Shown: positions 1-13,200, numbered from the stretch's first letter. The stretch: DNA of 64,000 bases from Magnolia sinica (GCF_029962835.1 NC_080573.1:37875001-37939000), one strand, 5' to 3'. The notes: generated from the sequence alone by a model not told the origin. Numbers and translations are program-made.

Positions 1-342
1 CTAAACCTAAAACTAAATGTATTCTCAAATCCCTAAACCTAAACCTACACCTAATCCTAATATCAACTCCTTAACCTAAACATAAATTTGAAAACCCAAA
101 CCTAAACCCGATCCCGAACCCGAACCCGATTTCCTAAACCTAAACCTTAACCTATTCTCAATTCCTTATAGCTATAACCTATAACCTATAACCTAAACCT
201 AAACCTAAACCTAAACCTAAAACCTAAACCTAAACCTAAACCTAAAACCTAAATGTATTCTCAAATCCCTAAACCTAAACCTACACCTAATCCTAATCTC
301 AACTCCTTAACTTAAACCTAAACTTGAAAACCCAAACCTAAA
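1..342. repeat. Degenerate telomere-like (CCTAAA) array, left part
   Basis: Dense runs of CCTAAA and AACCTAT-like 6-7-mers resemble the C-rich strand of the plant telomere repeat (CCCTAAA) but mostly lack one C. Interspersed longer words such as ATGTATTCTCAAATCC and CCCGATCCCGAACC recur, giving a loose higher-order structure. The array is cut at base 342 by a retrotransposon and resumes at 14953. It reads as an interstitial or subtelomeric satellite, not a functional telomere end, because the units are heterogeneous. No genes are seen in it. Confidence 0.85.
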
Positions 343-3300
343 TGTGAGACCTGACCTGAGTTCGCATGTGTGCATGTGTGTGTGTGAGTATGCATTCCGT
401 TCATCTTGATCCCGCGGTCCTACCGGTCGAATCCCGGCGACCCGTGACCCTTGGATAGTGTTTGCAGTCATCCGTGAGCCCAGTCATGAAGACCCGACTC
501 AGATCGAGTTGAGACCTATACCATTGTGACCGCATCGTCGTTGCGATTCCAACGACGCGTCTTGTGCATTCATCCGACTTATAGATCAAAAGTTGTGAGC
601 ATTTCATCATGTGGCCCACTTTTTGTGAAAAAACATATGGACCACTCTCAGGCACAAGTTCCCATGCACACCACCACACACACTACAATTCCCATGGAAT
701 AAACACTACCCATCCTAAACACTACCCACACCTAACCTACCCTAGCAAGCATTGTTTGTATCACCATAGGTCATGATTTCTTTCTCTAACCAAGGAGGGA
801 GGGTAATGATGACTCCCCTACAACCTTCCCTTCCTCTCTCTCCTCCTTCATTCTCTCATTTTCCTCTTCCATGGAAGAATTTCCATCCCTCCCTCTCCCA
901 ATTTCCAGCAACTTCCCATTCCTTTCTTCCTCCATCTAGCCACCACAAATTTATCTTGACCATTAAACCTATAAGCTTGGAGCTTGGAGTACCTAGTGTT
1001 AGTGGTAGCTTGAAGATTCAAGGTGGGTGATTATAATTGCTGATCTTATTTTCTACCCTTTGATCTTTTTTTCTTTCTAGATGGATCATATGGGACCCAC
1101 CAATCCATGGTGGGGATCCCATTTGATCCCATAGATGTGGCCCTTCGGCCCATCCTACATGCATGTCATGATCCATGATGGGGCCATTCTCCATGGACCC
1201 CATCATGATGTATTTTATAATCCACTCCATCTTAAGGTCATCTAGACCCTAAGGATCATGTTGGGATGGCATCCCAACCATCCATAACAATTATATATCA
1301 TGCATGTAGTGATTTTATGTTGCATGTAAAATCAATGTAGTTGTATGGGTATGATTCACTCTTGGGAGGGCCCACTAGTGGCGGGGCCCTACCCCCATGG
1401 CCGGATTACTCTCTTTCCTTCTTTTCTTTCTCTGATGGATGGATGATAGTGTGTGTGTGGCCCATTTATAGTGGGCCTTGGATGTCCCAAAATAAATAAA
1501 AATAAAAATCCAGCAAGGTGGGATGCTCTTATCACCTAACTCCATGATCATCGGACACCTTAATCAAATGCATGCAAGTGTCCTAGTTCTAGTATGTGAT
1601 CTGGACTTATGTGGGGCCCACTGAGGAAGGCCACACACCCTTTTTATGGCTGGGATTATTGAGATATAGGCTGATGTGTCCAGCCATGTATTGCTGTCTA
1701 AAAACTTGGACTGTTGCATGGATTGTCATGTTCAATCTTTGGCATGGATTTTTGGATCATGATTGTCATTATTTTCTTTATAAGTATGGAGTGTAATGAG
1801 AAGGTGTGGACCCCACCATAAGGTGTGATGGGTCATACCTCAGATGGTCCATGATATGGTACCCAAAAAGGAGGCCCATAGGGGTGGGCGGTCCACCTTG
1901 TTGGGCTGTCCAACCCACATGTATGGAGGGAAAACATACACTTCAGCTTGGTTTCTCTAAAGGATGGGCCACTTTTATGGACCTCACCTTACTTTATTTT
2001 ATGAAGAAAATACTAAACCTCCATTTTCCCCCTCTTGGATGAAGGTTGGGCCCACCTTATTGGGTAAACAATGCATGGATAGCAACATCTCTTCCTGGAC
2101 AGATTGAAATTCCTAATTTAATTAAAATATTTATGAGTGTCCAAAAATAATAAAATTTTTCAGAGAGGTGTTTCACTTATGGTAGGACCCACCTACAAAA
2201 TTTTGGGGCCAATGGACACCTGTACACACCATGGTGGTGGCTGGACTGGCCCATTACAATACAGTGTCCAGATCAGTCCGATTTTTAGGACAGATTGATT
2301 TCTTTAAATAAATTAAAATATTTATATATGTCTAAAAATTCTTAAATTTTATAAAGATATGTTCTACCCATTCTAGGACCCACTTACCAAATTTCAGGGC
2401 CAATGGACTTCTGTGTACACCGTGGCAAGGGCCGGACTGGCCCACCACGTTGGGACGTCCAGGTCAGTCCGATTTTCTGGACAGTCTATTTTATTTAAAT
2501 AAATTAAAATATTTCTAAGTGTCCAAAAATCTTGAAATTTTGTGGGGGTGTAGGTCACCTATGGAAGTATCACTTTGTAAAATTTCAAATTCAAAATACA
2601 TTTGAGTTGCCCGTGGTATGGATGGAAGTGGTCTGCTAGGCAGGGACGCCCAGGCTGGGGCATCTAGCCTGCTTCGTGGGCCCACCTCGATGTGTTGAAT
2701 GTCCCACCACCCATCCATGTAGGGTCCTTAGGGGATCGATCATACTTTCCCCCTTTTTATTCAATCAGAATACATTAGGTGGATTTTTGGGCCAGATACC
2801 CCAGGCCCATAGGGCTGCCTACACATGGGACATCCCTGCCTTAGGCTACTGCTGGGCTTGCATTCTAATGGTCTGGCCCATTTCATATATGTATTGTATA
2901 TCCTCTCTCATCTGGTGGGGCCCACAGTGATGTGTGAGCCATCCAGAATTAATTATACTAAGAAATACTTCTAATGTTGAACTCCAACCAACCCAGAAAT
3001 TTGGGTGGGCTGGAATTTGGCATTGAGCCCAATAACTGTTGCCTATAGATGTTCTTTGGGGCAATATGGCTCACTAGATTTGAGGAGGATTTATGTCAGT
3101 ATCTTATCATCTTAATTTTTAATTTTTTGGGCTTAATTAGTATATGATTAAAGGCCCATCCCAAATAGGATTCTTCTTGGGCTAGTCTCTTAGTTAAGTA
3201 TGGGCCTTATAGCCTTGGTTGGGCTGGAACTTTTGATAGGCCAATTGAACCCTTGGGTCCTATATTTACCATGTCATTGTGATGGGCCTTATGGGCCAAA

Positions 3301-5069
3301 TACTCAAGTAGTTGGGCCCTTATTTGCCCACTATAATAAATCCATACTTGGGCCGAGATGTGAGGCCCAACTTACATGTGTTAAAAATTTAAGAATTTCC
3401 CATATGTTAGGATAATGGGCTGCCCATTAGGCCCACCACAATGAATGAACCTATGACCCTTATGGTTGGGCCCTAACCTTGCTTAAGGGTGGGCTTAGTG
3501 TATGGCCCACTAGGCCATGGGTTGATTATGCCTTGGACCTTTCTTTGCATATGTAGTAGGCTACCTTTTGGGACCCAGTTGAGGTTGGACGTCCTCCTTG
3601 GTGGCCCTAAGGTAGGCCCATAGAGGCCCTTATAGGTGGTTAAAGGCCCACCTTGGGCCTGGCTAGGACTGTTCCTCCTTAGGATTTTGACTCTCTTAGT
3701 TTGTGGGTCATCCCAAAGTACTGGGCTCCCACTAGAGGACTACTCTTCTTCTTAGAATACCTGTCGATGTGCCTAGATCTTGACCCTCCTTGGGACAGAC
3801 GATTTCATATTCCTCAGGTAGCACACTTACATCGTTGCAACCCATATGCATCATCTGTATGAATTGATTGCATTGTATAGTGGTCATTCAGGGATGGAGT
3901 TTCTTCCCTTTTACACATTGAGTGCCTGAAACTTGTACATGATTTATGTGTGCGACTCATGCATTGGCATCGCATTTCATGAGGATACCACCCTTGCTTC
4001 ATCAGGGCCTTGCCTCCACAGGGACATTTGTGGATGGCCGCATGTGTGGACACCGAAAATATTACTTGAGCATATTGGGTGCGTAGGATGCCCATGGGTG
4101 AGATTCCCAAAACTTCCATGGTACCAAGGATCTGCTCCAACGTCGTGACCGGGTGGATTACATGAGCGCACGAGGGCCTTATACCGTTAGGCCGCGACTC
4201 CCACTGTCGTGTAGTCGGTTGGATAGGGGTGTGGCCTTACCTGCCTGGTGTGAGGAGGTATTGCTAGGCTGAGTCTGACTAGCTCGTAAATGGGTCCGCT
4301 ACCTTCAGGCCATGTTGGTGATTGGTTGTCCACAGGCGGGTAGTGAGGTCTCTTATGCTCGTTGAGCTGGGGTCTGCAGAGCGGCATCATTCAGTGTAAT
4401 GGACCCCGGTGATTTCCTTATGATTGAAAATGTACTTGACTTATGGTTTGGATATGAGCACTGACATTACTTACATCGCATTAGCATTGGCTGTACAAGC
4501 CCCCCTTTTATACATTGCCTTGGTATGGCACTCATTACTTATTGCATTGCATTCATGGTAAGCCTTGGTAAGACTAGTGATATGTTCATTGATTATGCTT
4601 CTCTCCTTATACCTCCTACTATTCTTCTGTGCACCATTGTCACACACTTACACCACCCTCTAAGCTTCTATAAGCTTATGCACGATTGATACGTGCAGGA
4701 GACTCTAGGTCGGCGCCGTAGCAGCAGAGCGTGGAGTAGAGTTGAGCAGTGAGGACTCTAGTGTTGCTGATTTCTCTCTCTTTTCCTTTTATTCTCATGT
4801 ATGTCCTTTTGGACCTTTTGGATGATTGTAAAAGTTCAAATTTTTAGTGGATTTTGTGATGTGTGCCTTTGTTATTCTCAGATGTACTTGCTGTGATCTT
4901 GGGTATGCTCGCATTGGAAGTGATTATATTGTTATGAAAATCCTCCTTGTAGGATCCCAGGATCGGAACCTACCTCAGGAGCTGAGAATGGGGTACTACG
5001 GAGGCTGTTGCGGCCAGAACCGGCCATCGGGTTCCTTGTGAGTCCGGTTACCGAGTCTGGGGCGTGACA
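343..5069 (+). repeat. 5' LTR of the Tekay-like element (4,727 bp)
   Basis: Starts TGTGAGACC and ends GGCGTGACA, followed at once by the primer-binding site. It is very long for an LTR and has no convincing coding frame; the short open frames inside it are matched by the other LTR and look random. It is saturated with TGGGCC/GGCCCA words from about 1080 to 3720 and holds a 191-bp tandem triplication. Compared with the right LTR it lacks about 28 bases near 3500 and has a short extra stretch near 1825. Confidence 0.95.
2097..2670 (+). repeat. Three tandem 191-bp units inside the LTR
   Basis: Units start with GGACAGATTGAAATT (2097), GGACAGATTGATTTC (2288) and GGACAGTCTATTTTA (2479). Each runs through an AAATTAAAATATTT tract, a GTCCAAAAAT-like word, a 'GTAGGACCCACCTACAAA'-like word, then GGCCAATGGAC and GGACTGGCCCA. 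The same three units with the same 191-bp spacing occur in the right LTR (11949, 12140, 12331), so the triplication predates insertion. Similar units are visible in the related solo LTR around 25540-25900. Confidence 0.75.
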
Positions 5070-5074
5070 GGAGT

Positions 5075-5086
5075 TGGTATCAGAGC
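5075..5086 (+). other. Primer-binding site, initiator-Met tRNA type
   Basis: TGGTATCAGAGC, five bases after the LTR end, is complementary to the 3' end of plant initiator methionine tRNA, the usual primer for minus-strand DNA synthesis in Ty3 and copia elements. It fixes the element's orientation and the left LTR's right edge. Confidence 0.95.
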
Positions 5087-5231
5087 ATAGCAGGTAATTC
5101 TGGAAAGACTAAGGATGACATCGCAGGTCTGCTAAGAACATGGGACAAGTAGTGTCCCGAGATCCTTCCTTTCACTCCGTATTGAGCCTGTAATTGTCTT
5201 GATTCCTTGAGTTGTCATTATTTTGTAGACG

Positions 5232-6392
5232 ATGCCGCGTGGACGTGGCTCCCATGGTCGTGGCACCCGTGGTCGTGGTGCACGTGGATGAGGTGCCCGA
5301 GTTACCCCTTCTACTCGAGCACATCCGGCTCCCGTTGTTGAGGATCCGATTCCTGAGGTCCCGATCCGACCTGTTCCTCTAGTTGAGCCCATAGCGCCCA
5401 TACCTCCAGTTGCTCCGGTTCCCCCACATATTCCCCCTACTCAGCCTGCTGTTCCAGTTACTAAGGCTCCTGCTCTGCCGGCCGCCCCCTTGCCTCCGCC
5501 TGAGGCGAGTGCCACCCCTGCCTTTCCGACAGTACCTATAGGAGCCGAGCATTTTCAGCAGTTGATGCAGCTTGTTGCCACCGCATTGCAGACCCATCAG
5601 CCTGCTATCGCTGAGGTTTCTGGGCAGTCTGACTTACCGCGTGCTAGTGCGATAGCTCGAGAGTTCCGACAGCATGATCCCCCGAGGTTTAGTGGTGACC
5701 CTGACCCTTCTGCCGCCGAGGCTTGGCGCACTGAGGTTGCGAGGATTTTTGACACTATTCAGTGTCCTGCGGGTCAGAGAGTATCCCTTGCGACATATCT
5801 TCTTCAGGGTGAGACCCGTCACTGGTGGTCATCCGTATCTAGGATGGTCGGACCTCAGTTTTCTTGGACATGGGAGGAGTTCGTGGTCCGTTTCGACCAG
5901 AAGTTCTTCCCTGAGCAGGTTCAGATCCAACGGGCGATCGAGTTTGAGACCCTAGTACAGGGTGATTAGACCGTATCTCAGTATGAGGCCCGTTTCTTGG
6001 CCTTATCTAGATTTGCTCCTCATCTCACCAGCGATGAGAAGATGAGGGCTCGTCGTTTTGTGACTGGTTTACGTCCTGCCCTTCGCAGTCGTGTGGTAGG
6101 GCATTGTTTAGAGACGTTTGACCAGGTCGTTCATCGGGCACTGGTTTATGAGGAGGACTGGGCTATGACCCAGAGGTCGAGAGAGCAGAGTTCTGGTGGA
6201 GACCGGAAGAGGAGAGCACCAGCCGGAAGTTTTAGGCAGCTCCATCAGCAAAGAAGGAGGGGCAGATCAGGGTTTCAGCAGTCCGCGGTTTAGTTAGTAG
6301 CTTCTTTATCATCATCAGCACCGTTAGCCGCTTCATCTTCCGGCCCCTTTTCTGGTGTATGCTTCGACTGTGGACAGTCGGGCATCGGAGGC
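5232..6392 (+). pseudogene. gag of the Tekay-like element, broken
   Basis: Start chosen at ATG 5232, which opens with an Arg/Gly-rich stretch (MPRGRGSHGRGTRGRGARG) followed by a Pro-rich linker and the retrotransposon capsid core (AREFRQHDPPRFSGDPDPSA, EAWRTEVARIFDTI, TYLLQGETRHWWSS, ARRFVTGLRPALRSRVV). It would form the virus-like particle and package element RNA. In-frame stops lie at 5289 (TGA), 5967 (TAG) and 6291 (TAG). The zinc knuckle begins CFDCGQSG near 6360 and continues as HRRRDC only after a one-base frame change near 6381. The downstream Gln/Pro-rich tail, in the shifted frame, has more stops at 6455, 6458, 6545 and 6578. Most stops are one C-to-T change from CAG, CAA or CGA. Family assignment is secure; function is lost. 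Confidence 0.9.
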
Positions 6393-6583
6393 GTGATTGC
6401 CCTCTCCCCATTCAGCAGCAGAGGCCACCGCAGTTGCCTCCTCCTCGTCCTCCTTAGTAGCAGCAGAGAGCTCAGCTTCCACCCGCAGCTCCTAGGGCTC
6501 CTCCTCAGCAGCAGAGGCAGCCAGGCAGACCTCCTCAGCGGCGATAACAGCAGAAGAGACAACAGCAGCCGCAACACTAGCAG

Positions 6584-9500
6584 AGGGGATATCTGTATGT
6601 CCGGTCCCTGGGTCTAATATGTATCACAGCCAGCAAGCACAGACTCAGGACCCTCAGTCTTCTGGGTTGTTTCCCCTACCAGCTCAGGGCCGCTTCTATT
6701 CTGCACAGCAGGCGTCAGGCCAGGACCCGCAGTCATCGACCGGTGGAGTAGTCGAGGGTATTCTTCTTGTTTCTTCCTGCATTGCTCATGTTTTATTTGA
6801 TTCTGGTGCCTCCCATTCTTTTATGGATGAGCAGTTTTGTCGATTGACCGGTATTCCATCAGAGTCCATGTCTGAGGCTTTGACCGTTTCGACTCCCATG
6901 GGGAAGTCTATTATGTTGACCCGTCGCTGTCCTTCTTGCCCGGTGTTAGTAGGCGAGATATTCCTTCCTGCCGATCTGTTCGTGATGCCGATGTCAGGTT
7001 TTGATGTGATTCTGGGTATGGACTGGCTTGCAGAATATGGTGCCGTCTTAGACTGTGCCGCGAGGAAGGTTACGTTTCACATTCCAGGCTTGCCAGTGTT
7101 CCAGTTCGTCGCCGAGCCCAGAGAAGAGCCATTATCTAGTTTCTTGGCCTCGGTCATTGAGGATTCTGTGGCAGAGAGTATTGAGCAGCTGCCAGTTGTT
7201 TGTGAGTACCCGGATGTGTTTCAGGAGATACCGGGTTTACCGCCGCGTCGGCAGGTTGAGTTCCAGATTGATTTGGTGCCCGGTACTGCGCCCATCTCGA
7301 AGGCCCCCTACCGGATGGCACCATTGGAGTTGAGGGAACTGCAGGAGCAGTTGGATGAGCTCCTGGAGTTAGGTTTCATTCGTCCTAGTAGTTCACCTTG
7401 GGGAGCCCCGGTATTGTTTGTGAAGAAGAAGGATGGTTCGTTGCGACTCTGTGTAGATTATCGTGAGCTCAATAGAGTCACCATTAAGAACCGATACCCG
7501 CTTTCCCGTATTGATGACTTGTTTGATCAGTTGCAGGGTGCACAGTATTTTTCTAAGATAGACTTGCGTTCTGGTTACCATCAGATTCGGGTCCGAGAGG
7601 AGGACATTCCGAAGATGGCTTTCCGGACACGTTATGGTCACTTTGAGTTCCTGGTCATGTCATTTGGACTGACCAACGCGCCCGCTATCTTCATGCAGCT
7701 GATGAATGAGGTTTTTCGACCGTTCCTTGATCAGTTTGTGGTGGTATTCATTGATGATATTCTTGTATATTCGAGGACTCGAGAGGACCATGCTGAGCAC
7801 CTGCGGATTGTGCTTGAGACCCTCCATGCCCACCAGCTGTATGCGAAGCTGGAGAAGTGTGAGTTTTGGCAAGAGGAGATGAAGTTCCTCGGTCACGTGG
7901 TGACGAGGGAGGGTGTCGCTGTGGACCCCTCGAAGGTTGATGCAGTGCATTGGTGGGGCCAGCCCACGAACGCGTCCGAGATTCGCAGCTTCCTTGGTCT
8001 AGCGGGATATTACCGACGGTTTATCGAGAGTTTCTCCCGTATTGCAGCACCGCTAACCCGGTTGACGCGGAAGGGCGTCGAGTTCATCTGGAGTGACGCT
8101 TGCGAGAAGGCATTTACAGAGTTGAAGGACCGCCTCACGTCCGCTCCTGTTCTCACTATTCCTGATGGGAGTGAAGGTTTTGTTGTTTTTACTGATGCCT
8201 CCAGAGTTAGCTTAGGTGCTGTACTGATGCAGCATGGGAAGCTAGTGGCGTATGCCTCGCGCCAGCTCAAGGTCCATGAGCTGAACTACCCCACTCATGA
8301 TTTGGAGCTCGCAGCAGTCGTCTTCGCACTGAAGGTGTGGAGGCATTATCTATATGGGGCTAGGTTCGAGCTCTTCTCGGATCATAAGAGCTTGAAGTAT
8401 CTATTTTCTCAGTCCGAGTTGAACCTGCGACAGAGGCGATGGATGGAGTTGCTGAAAGATTATGATTTTGACCTTCAGTACCACCCGGGCAAGGCAAATG
8501 TGGTGGCGGACGCGCTCAGTCGTCAGCCACGAGGCCTGGTGGCACAGATGATGGTGCGTGAGTGGCAGATGCTCGAGGATGTATCAGAGTTTGACTTTGA
8601 GTTCGGTCTGCAGTCTTCCATTGTTCAACTTTCGAGCTTGTCGATTCAACCCTCTTTGATGGCTAGGGTGATCGAGGCTCAGCAAACGGACGAGTCACTT
8701 CAGTAGTATCGAGCAGAAGCCGCATCCGTGGAGCAATCGGACTGGCAGATTGGTTCCGATGGTGGATTACGCTTCAGAGGCCGGTTGTGTGTCCCAGATG
8801 TGCCAGAGTTGCGTCATGATTTGATGACTGAGGCACACCGATCGAGACTTACTATCCACCCGGGCTCCACGAAGATGTATCGTGATATGAGGAGGCAGTA
8901 CTTTTGGTAGGGGATGAAGCGCCAGATTGCGAGTTTTGTGGCCTAGTGTGACACATGCCAACGTGTCAAGGCCGATCATCAGAGACCCCCTGGTCCCTTG
9001 TAGCCGTTGAGCGCTCCAGAGTGGAAGTGGGAGCATGTATCGATGGACTTCATCGCAGGTTTGCCGAGGACTCAGCGCGATCACGATACCATCTGGGTTA
9101 TCGTCGATCGTCTGACAAAGTCGGCTCATTTCATTCTAGTACGTGCTTCCTGGTCTATGGACCGGTTAGCGAGGATATTCATTGAGGAGATAGTGAGACT
9201 GCACGGCATCCCAGTTTCGATCGTTTCAGACCGAGACTCCAGATTTACGTCTCAGTTTTGGATGAGTTTCCAACAGGCGTTGGGGGTCACTTTGCATCTC
9301 AGCACCGCTTATCATCCACAGACGGATGGGCAGACCGAAAGGGTCAACCAGATCCTTGAGGATATGCTCAGGGCTTGTGTGATCGACTTTGCGGGCAGTT
9401 GGGACGAGCATATGCGCCTCGCCGAGTTCGCATACAATAACAGCTATCAGGCGACTATCGGCATGGCTCCTTTTGAAGCACTTTATGGCAGACCATGTAG

Positions 9501-10086
9501 ATCTCCTAGTTGTTGGACCGAGGTTGGAGAGCGTCGTCTCTTAGGTCCCGAGCTTGTGCTGCAGACGTCAGAGGTTATTAATGTTATCAGGCAGAGGATG
9601 CGCACAGCCCAGAGCCGGCAGAAGAGTTTTGCTAATCGTCGGCGTCTACCCCTCGAGTTCGCAGTCAGGGACATGGTGTATCTCAAGGTCTCGCCTATGA
9701 AGGGCGTGGTTCGCTTTGGTGTGAAGGGCAAGCTTGCCCCGAGATTCATCGGACCTTTTGAGATTACCGAGCGCGTGGGCGCTGTGGCCTATAGGCTTGC
9801 CTTACCTCCTGAGTTGTCTGTAATCCACGACGTGTTTCATGTTTCTATGTTGTGGAGATGTGGGTCGGACACTATTCCTGTGATTGATTGGCAGCCACTT
9901 GAGGTCCGTGAGGATGCTTCTTATATTAAGCAGCCGATTCGTATCCTTGATCGGAAGGAGCAGGTCCTCAGGACCAAGGTCATTCCCTTAGTGAAGGTGC
10001 AATGGGGTCATCATTCAGAGGCCGAGGCGTCTTGGGAACGTGAGGCCGAGATTAGAGAGCATTATCCCCATTTGTTTGATGATTGA
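6584..10086 (+). pseudogene. pol of the Tekay-like element (PR-RT-RH-IN-chromodomain-like), broken
   Basis: One frame from about 6584 to the TGA at 10084 encodes, in order: an aspartic protease ([11 protein letters not shown] about 61 residues after the Met at 6619), reverse transcriptase ([10 protein letters not shown]; active site [11 protein letters not shown] near 7747), RNase H ([15 protein letters not shown] near 8185), and integrase with a zinc-binding N-domain (H-H, then CDTCQ near 8950) and the D,D,E core (SMDFIAGLP, IVSDRDSRFTSQFW, DGQTERVNQILED). It ends in a chromodomain-like tail (VKVQWGHHSEAEASWE). It would copy element RNA and insert the cDNA. In-frame stops at 8704, 8908, 8944 and 9001 split it: the first 695 codons (6619-8706) are open through RT and RNase H, and 9007-10086 is open through the integrase core. 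The stop at 8908 replaces the Trp expected in 'YFW-W-GMKR'; the others fit CAG to TAG. Confidence 0.95.
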
Positions 10087-10201
10087 TTGATATATGATTG
10101 TTTGTATTGCCTTCCTTATATGATGATTGCTATATGATGGTGGTGTTTTGTCTTTTATTTTGTCTAAGATTATTTAATTTCGAGGACGAAATTTCTTTGT
10201 T

Positions 10202-10213
10202 GAAGGGGATGGT
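10202..10213 (+). other. Polypurine tract of the Tekay-like element
   Basis: GAAGGGGATGGT lies directly before the TGTGAGACC start of the right LTR. It follows TTCGAGGACGAAATTTC (from 10179), the motif commonly found after pol in plant chromoviruses. It would prime plus-strand synthesis. Confidence 0.85.
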
Positions 10214-13200
10214 TGTGAGACCCGACCCGAGTTCGCATGTGTGTATGTGTATGTGTGAGTATGCATTCCGTCCATCTTGATCCCGCGGTCCTACCGGTCG
10301 AATCCCGGCGACCCGTGACCCTTGGATAGTGTTTGCAGTCATCCGTGAGCCCAGTCATGAAGACCCGACTCGGATCGAGTTGAGACCTATACCATTATGA
10401 CCGCATCGTCGTTGCGATTCCAACGACGCGTCTTGTGCATTCATCCGACTTATAGATCAAAAGTTGTGAGCATTTCATCATGTGGCCCACTTTTTGTGAA
10501 AAAGCATATGGACCACTCTCAGGCACAAGTTCCCATGCACACCACCCACACACACTACAATTCCCATGGAATAAACACTACCCATCCTAAACACTACCCA
10601 CACCTAACCTACCCTAGCAAGCATTGTTTGTATCACCATAGGTCATGATTTCTTTCTCTAACCAAGGAGGGAGGGTAATGATGACTCCCCTACAACCTTC
10701 CCTTCCTCTCTCTCCTCCTTCATTCTCTCATTTTCCTCTTCCATGGAAGAATTTCCATCCCTCCCTCTCCCAATTTCCAGCAACTTCCCCTTCCTTTCTT
10801 CCTCCATCTAGCCACCACAAATTTATCTTGACCATTGAACCTTTAAGCTTGGAGCTTGGAGTACCTAGTGTTAGTGGTAGCTTGAAGATTCAAGATGGGT
10901 GATTATAATTGTTGATCTTATTTTCTACCCTTTGATCTTTTTTTCTTTCTAGATGGATCATATGGGACCCACCAATCCATGGTGGGGATCCCATTTGATC
11001 CCATAGATGTGGCCCTTTGGCCCATCCTACATGCATGTCATGATCCATGATGGGGCCATTCTCCATGGACCCCATCATGATGTATTTTATAATCCACTCC
11101 ATCTTAAGGTCATCTAGACCCTAAGGATCATGTTGGGATGGCATCCCAACCATCCATAACAATTATATATCATGCATGTAATGATTTTATGTTGCATGTA
11201 AAATCAATGTAGTTGTATGGGTATGATTCACTCTTGGGAGGGCCCACTAGTGGCGGGGCCCTACCCCCATGGCTGGATTACTCTCTTTCCTTCTTTTCTT
11301 TCTCTGATGGATGGATGATAGTGTGTGTGTGGCCCATTTATAGTGGGCCTTGGATGTCCCAAAATAAATAAAAATAAAAATCCAGCAAGGTGGGATGCTC
11401 TTATCACCTAACTCCATGATCATCGGACACCTTAATCAAATGCATGAGAGTGTCCTAGTTCTAGTATGTGATCTGGACTTATGTGGGGCCCACTGAGGAA
11501 GGCCACACACCCTTTTTATGGCTGGGATTATTGAGATATAGGCTGATGTGTCCAACCATGTATTGCTGTCCAAAAACTTGGACTGTTGCATGGATTGTCA
11601 TGTTCAATCTTTAGCATGGATTTTTGGATCATGATTGTCATTATTTTCTTTATAAGTATGAAGTGTAATGAGAAGGTGTGGACCCCACCATGAGGATGGT
11701 CCATGATATGGTACCCAAAAAGGAGGCCCATAGGGGTGGGCGGTCCACCTTGTTGGGCTGTCCAACCCACATGTATGGAGGGAAAACATACACTTCAGCT
11801 TGGTTTCTCTGAAGGATGGGCCACTTTTATGGACCCCACCTTACTTTATTTTATGAAGAAAATACTAAACCTCCATTTTCCCCCTCTTGGATGAAGGTTG
11901 GGCCCACCTTATTGGGTAAACAATGCATGGACAGCAACATCTCTTCCTGGACAGATTGAAATTCCTAATTTAATTAAAATATTTATGAGTGTCCAAAAAT
12001 CATAAAATTTTTCAGAGAGGTGTTTCACTTATGGTAGGACCCACCTACAAAATTTTGGGACCAATGGACACCTGTACACACCATGGTGGTGGCTGGACTG
12101 GCCCATTACAATACAGTGTCCAGATCAGTCCGATTTTTAGGACAGATTGATTTCTTTAAATAAATTAAAATATTTATATATGTCTAAAAATTCTGAAATT
12201 TTATGGAGATATGTTCTACCCATTCTAGGACCCACTTACCAAATTTCAGGTCCAATGGACCTCTGTGTACACCGTGGCAAGGGCCGGACTGGCCCACCAC
12301 GTTGGGACGTCCAGGTCAGTCCGATTTTCTGGACAGTCTATTTTATTTAAATAAATTAAAATATTTCTAAGTGTCCAAAAATCTTAAACTTTTGTGGGGG
12401 TGTAGGTTACCTATGGAAGTATCACTCTGTAAAATTTCAGATCTAAAATACATTTGAGTTGCCCGTGGTATGGCTGGAAGTGGTCTGCTAGGCAGGGACG
12501 CCCAGGCTGGAGCATCTAGCCTGCTTCGTGGGCCCACCTCGATGTGTTGAATGTCCCACCACCCATCCATGTAGGGTCCTTAGGGGATCGATCATACTTG
12601 CCCCCTTTTTATTCAATCAGAACATATTAGGTGGATTTTTGGGCCAGATACCCCAGGCCCATAGGGCTGCCTACACATGGGACATCCCTGCCTTAGGCTA
12701 CTGCTGGGCTTGCATTCTAATGGTCTGGCCCATTTCATATATGTATTGTATATCCTCTCTCATCTGGTAGGGCCCACAGTGATGTGTGAACCATCCAGAA
12801 TTAATTATACTAAGAAATACTTCTAATGTTGAACTCCAACCAACCCAGAAATTTGGGTGGCCTGGAATTTGGCATTGAGCCCAATAACTGTTGCCTATAG
12901 ATGTTCTTTGGGACAATATGGCCCACTAGATTTGAGGAGGATTTATGTCAGTATCTTATCATCTTAATTTTTAATTTTTTGGGCTTAATTAGTATATGAT
13001 TAAAGGCCCATCCCAAATAGGATTCTTCTTGGGCTAGTCTCTTAGTTAAGTATGGGCCTTATAGCCTTGGTTTTGGGCTGGAACTTTTGATAGGCCAATT
13101 GAACCCTTGGGTCCTATATTTACCATGTCATTGTGATGGGCCTTATGGGCCAAATACTCAAGTAGTTGGGCCCTTATTTGCCCACTATAATAAATCCATA

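Noticed and set aside
1-342. A true chromosome end at the window start
   Set aside because: The units are degenerate, the array resumes after the retrotransposon and then ends in ordinary DNA, and the window start is arbitrary.
401-4390. Open frames of 60-108 codons inside the LTRs
   Set aside because: They lie in both orientations, are GC-word driven (GGCCCA), have no motif, and change length between the two LTR copies.
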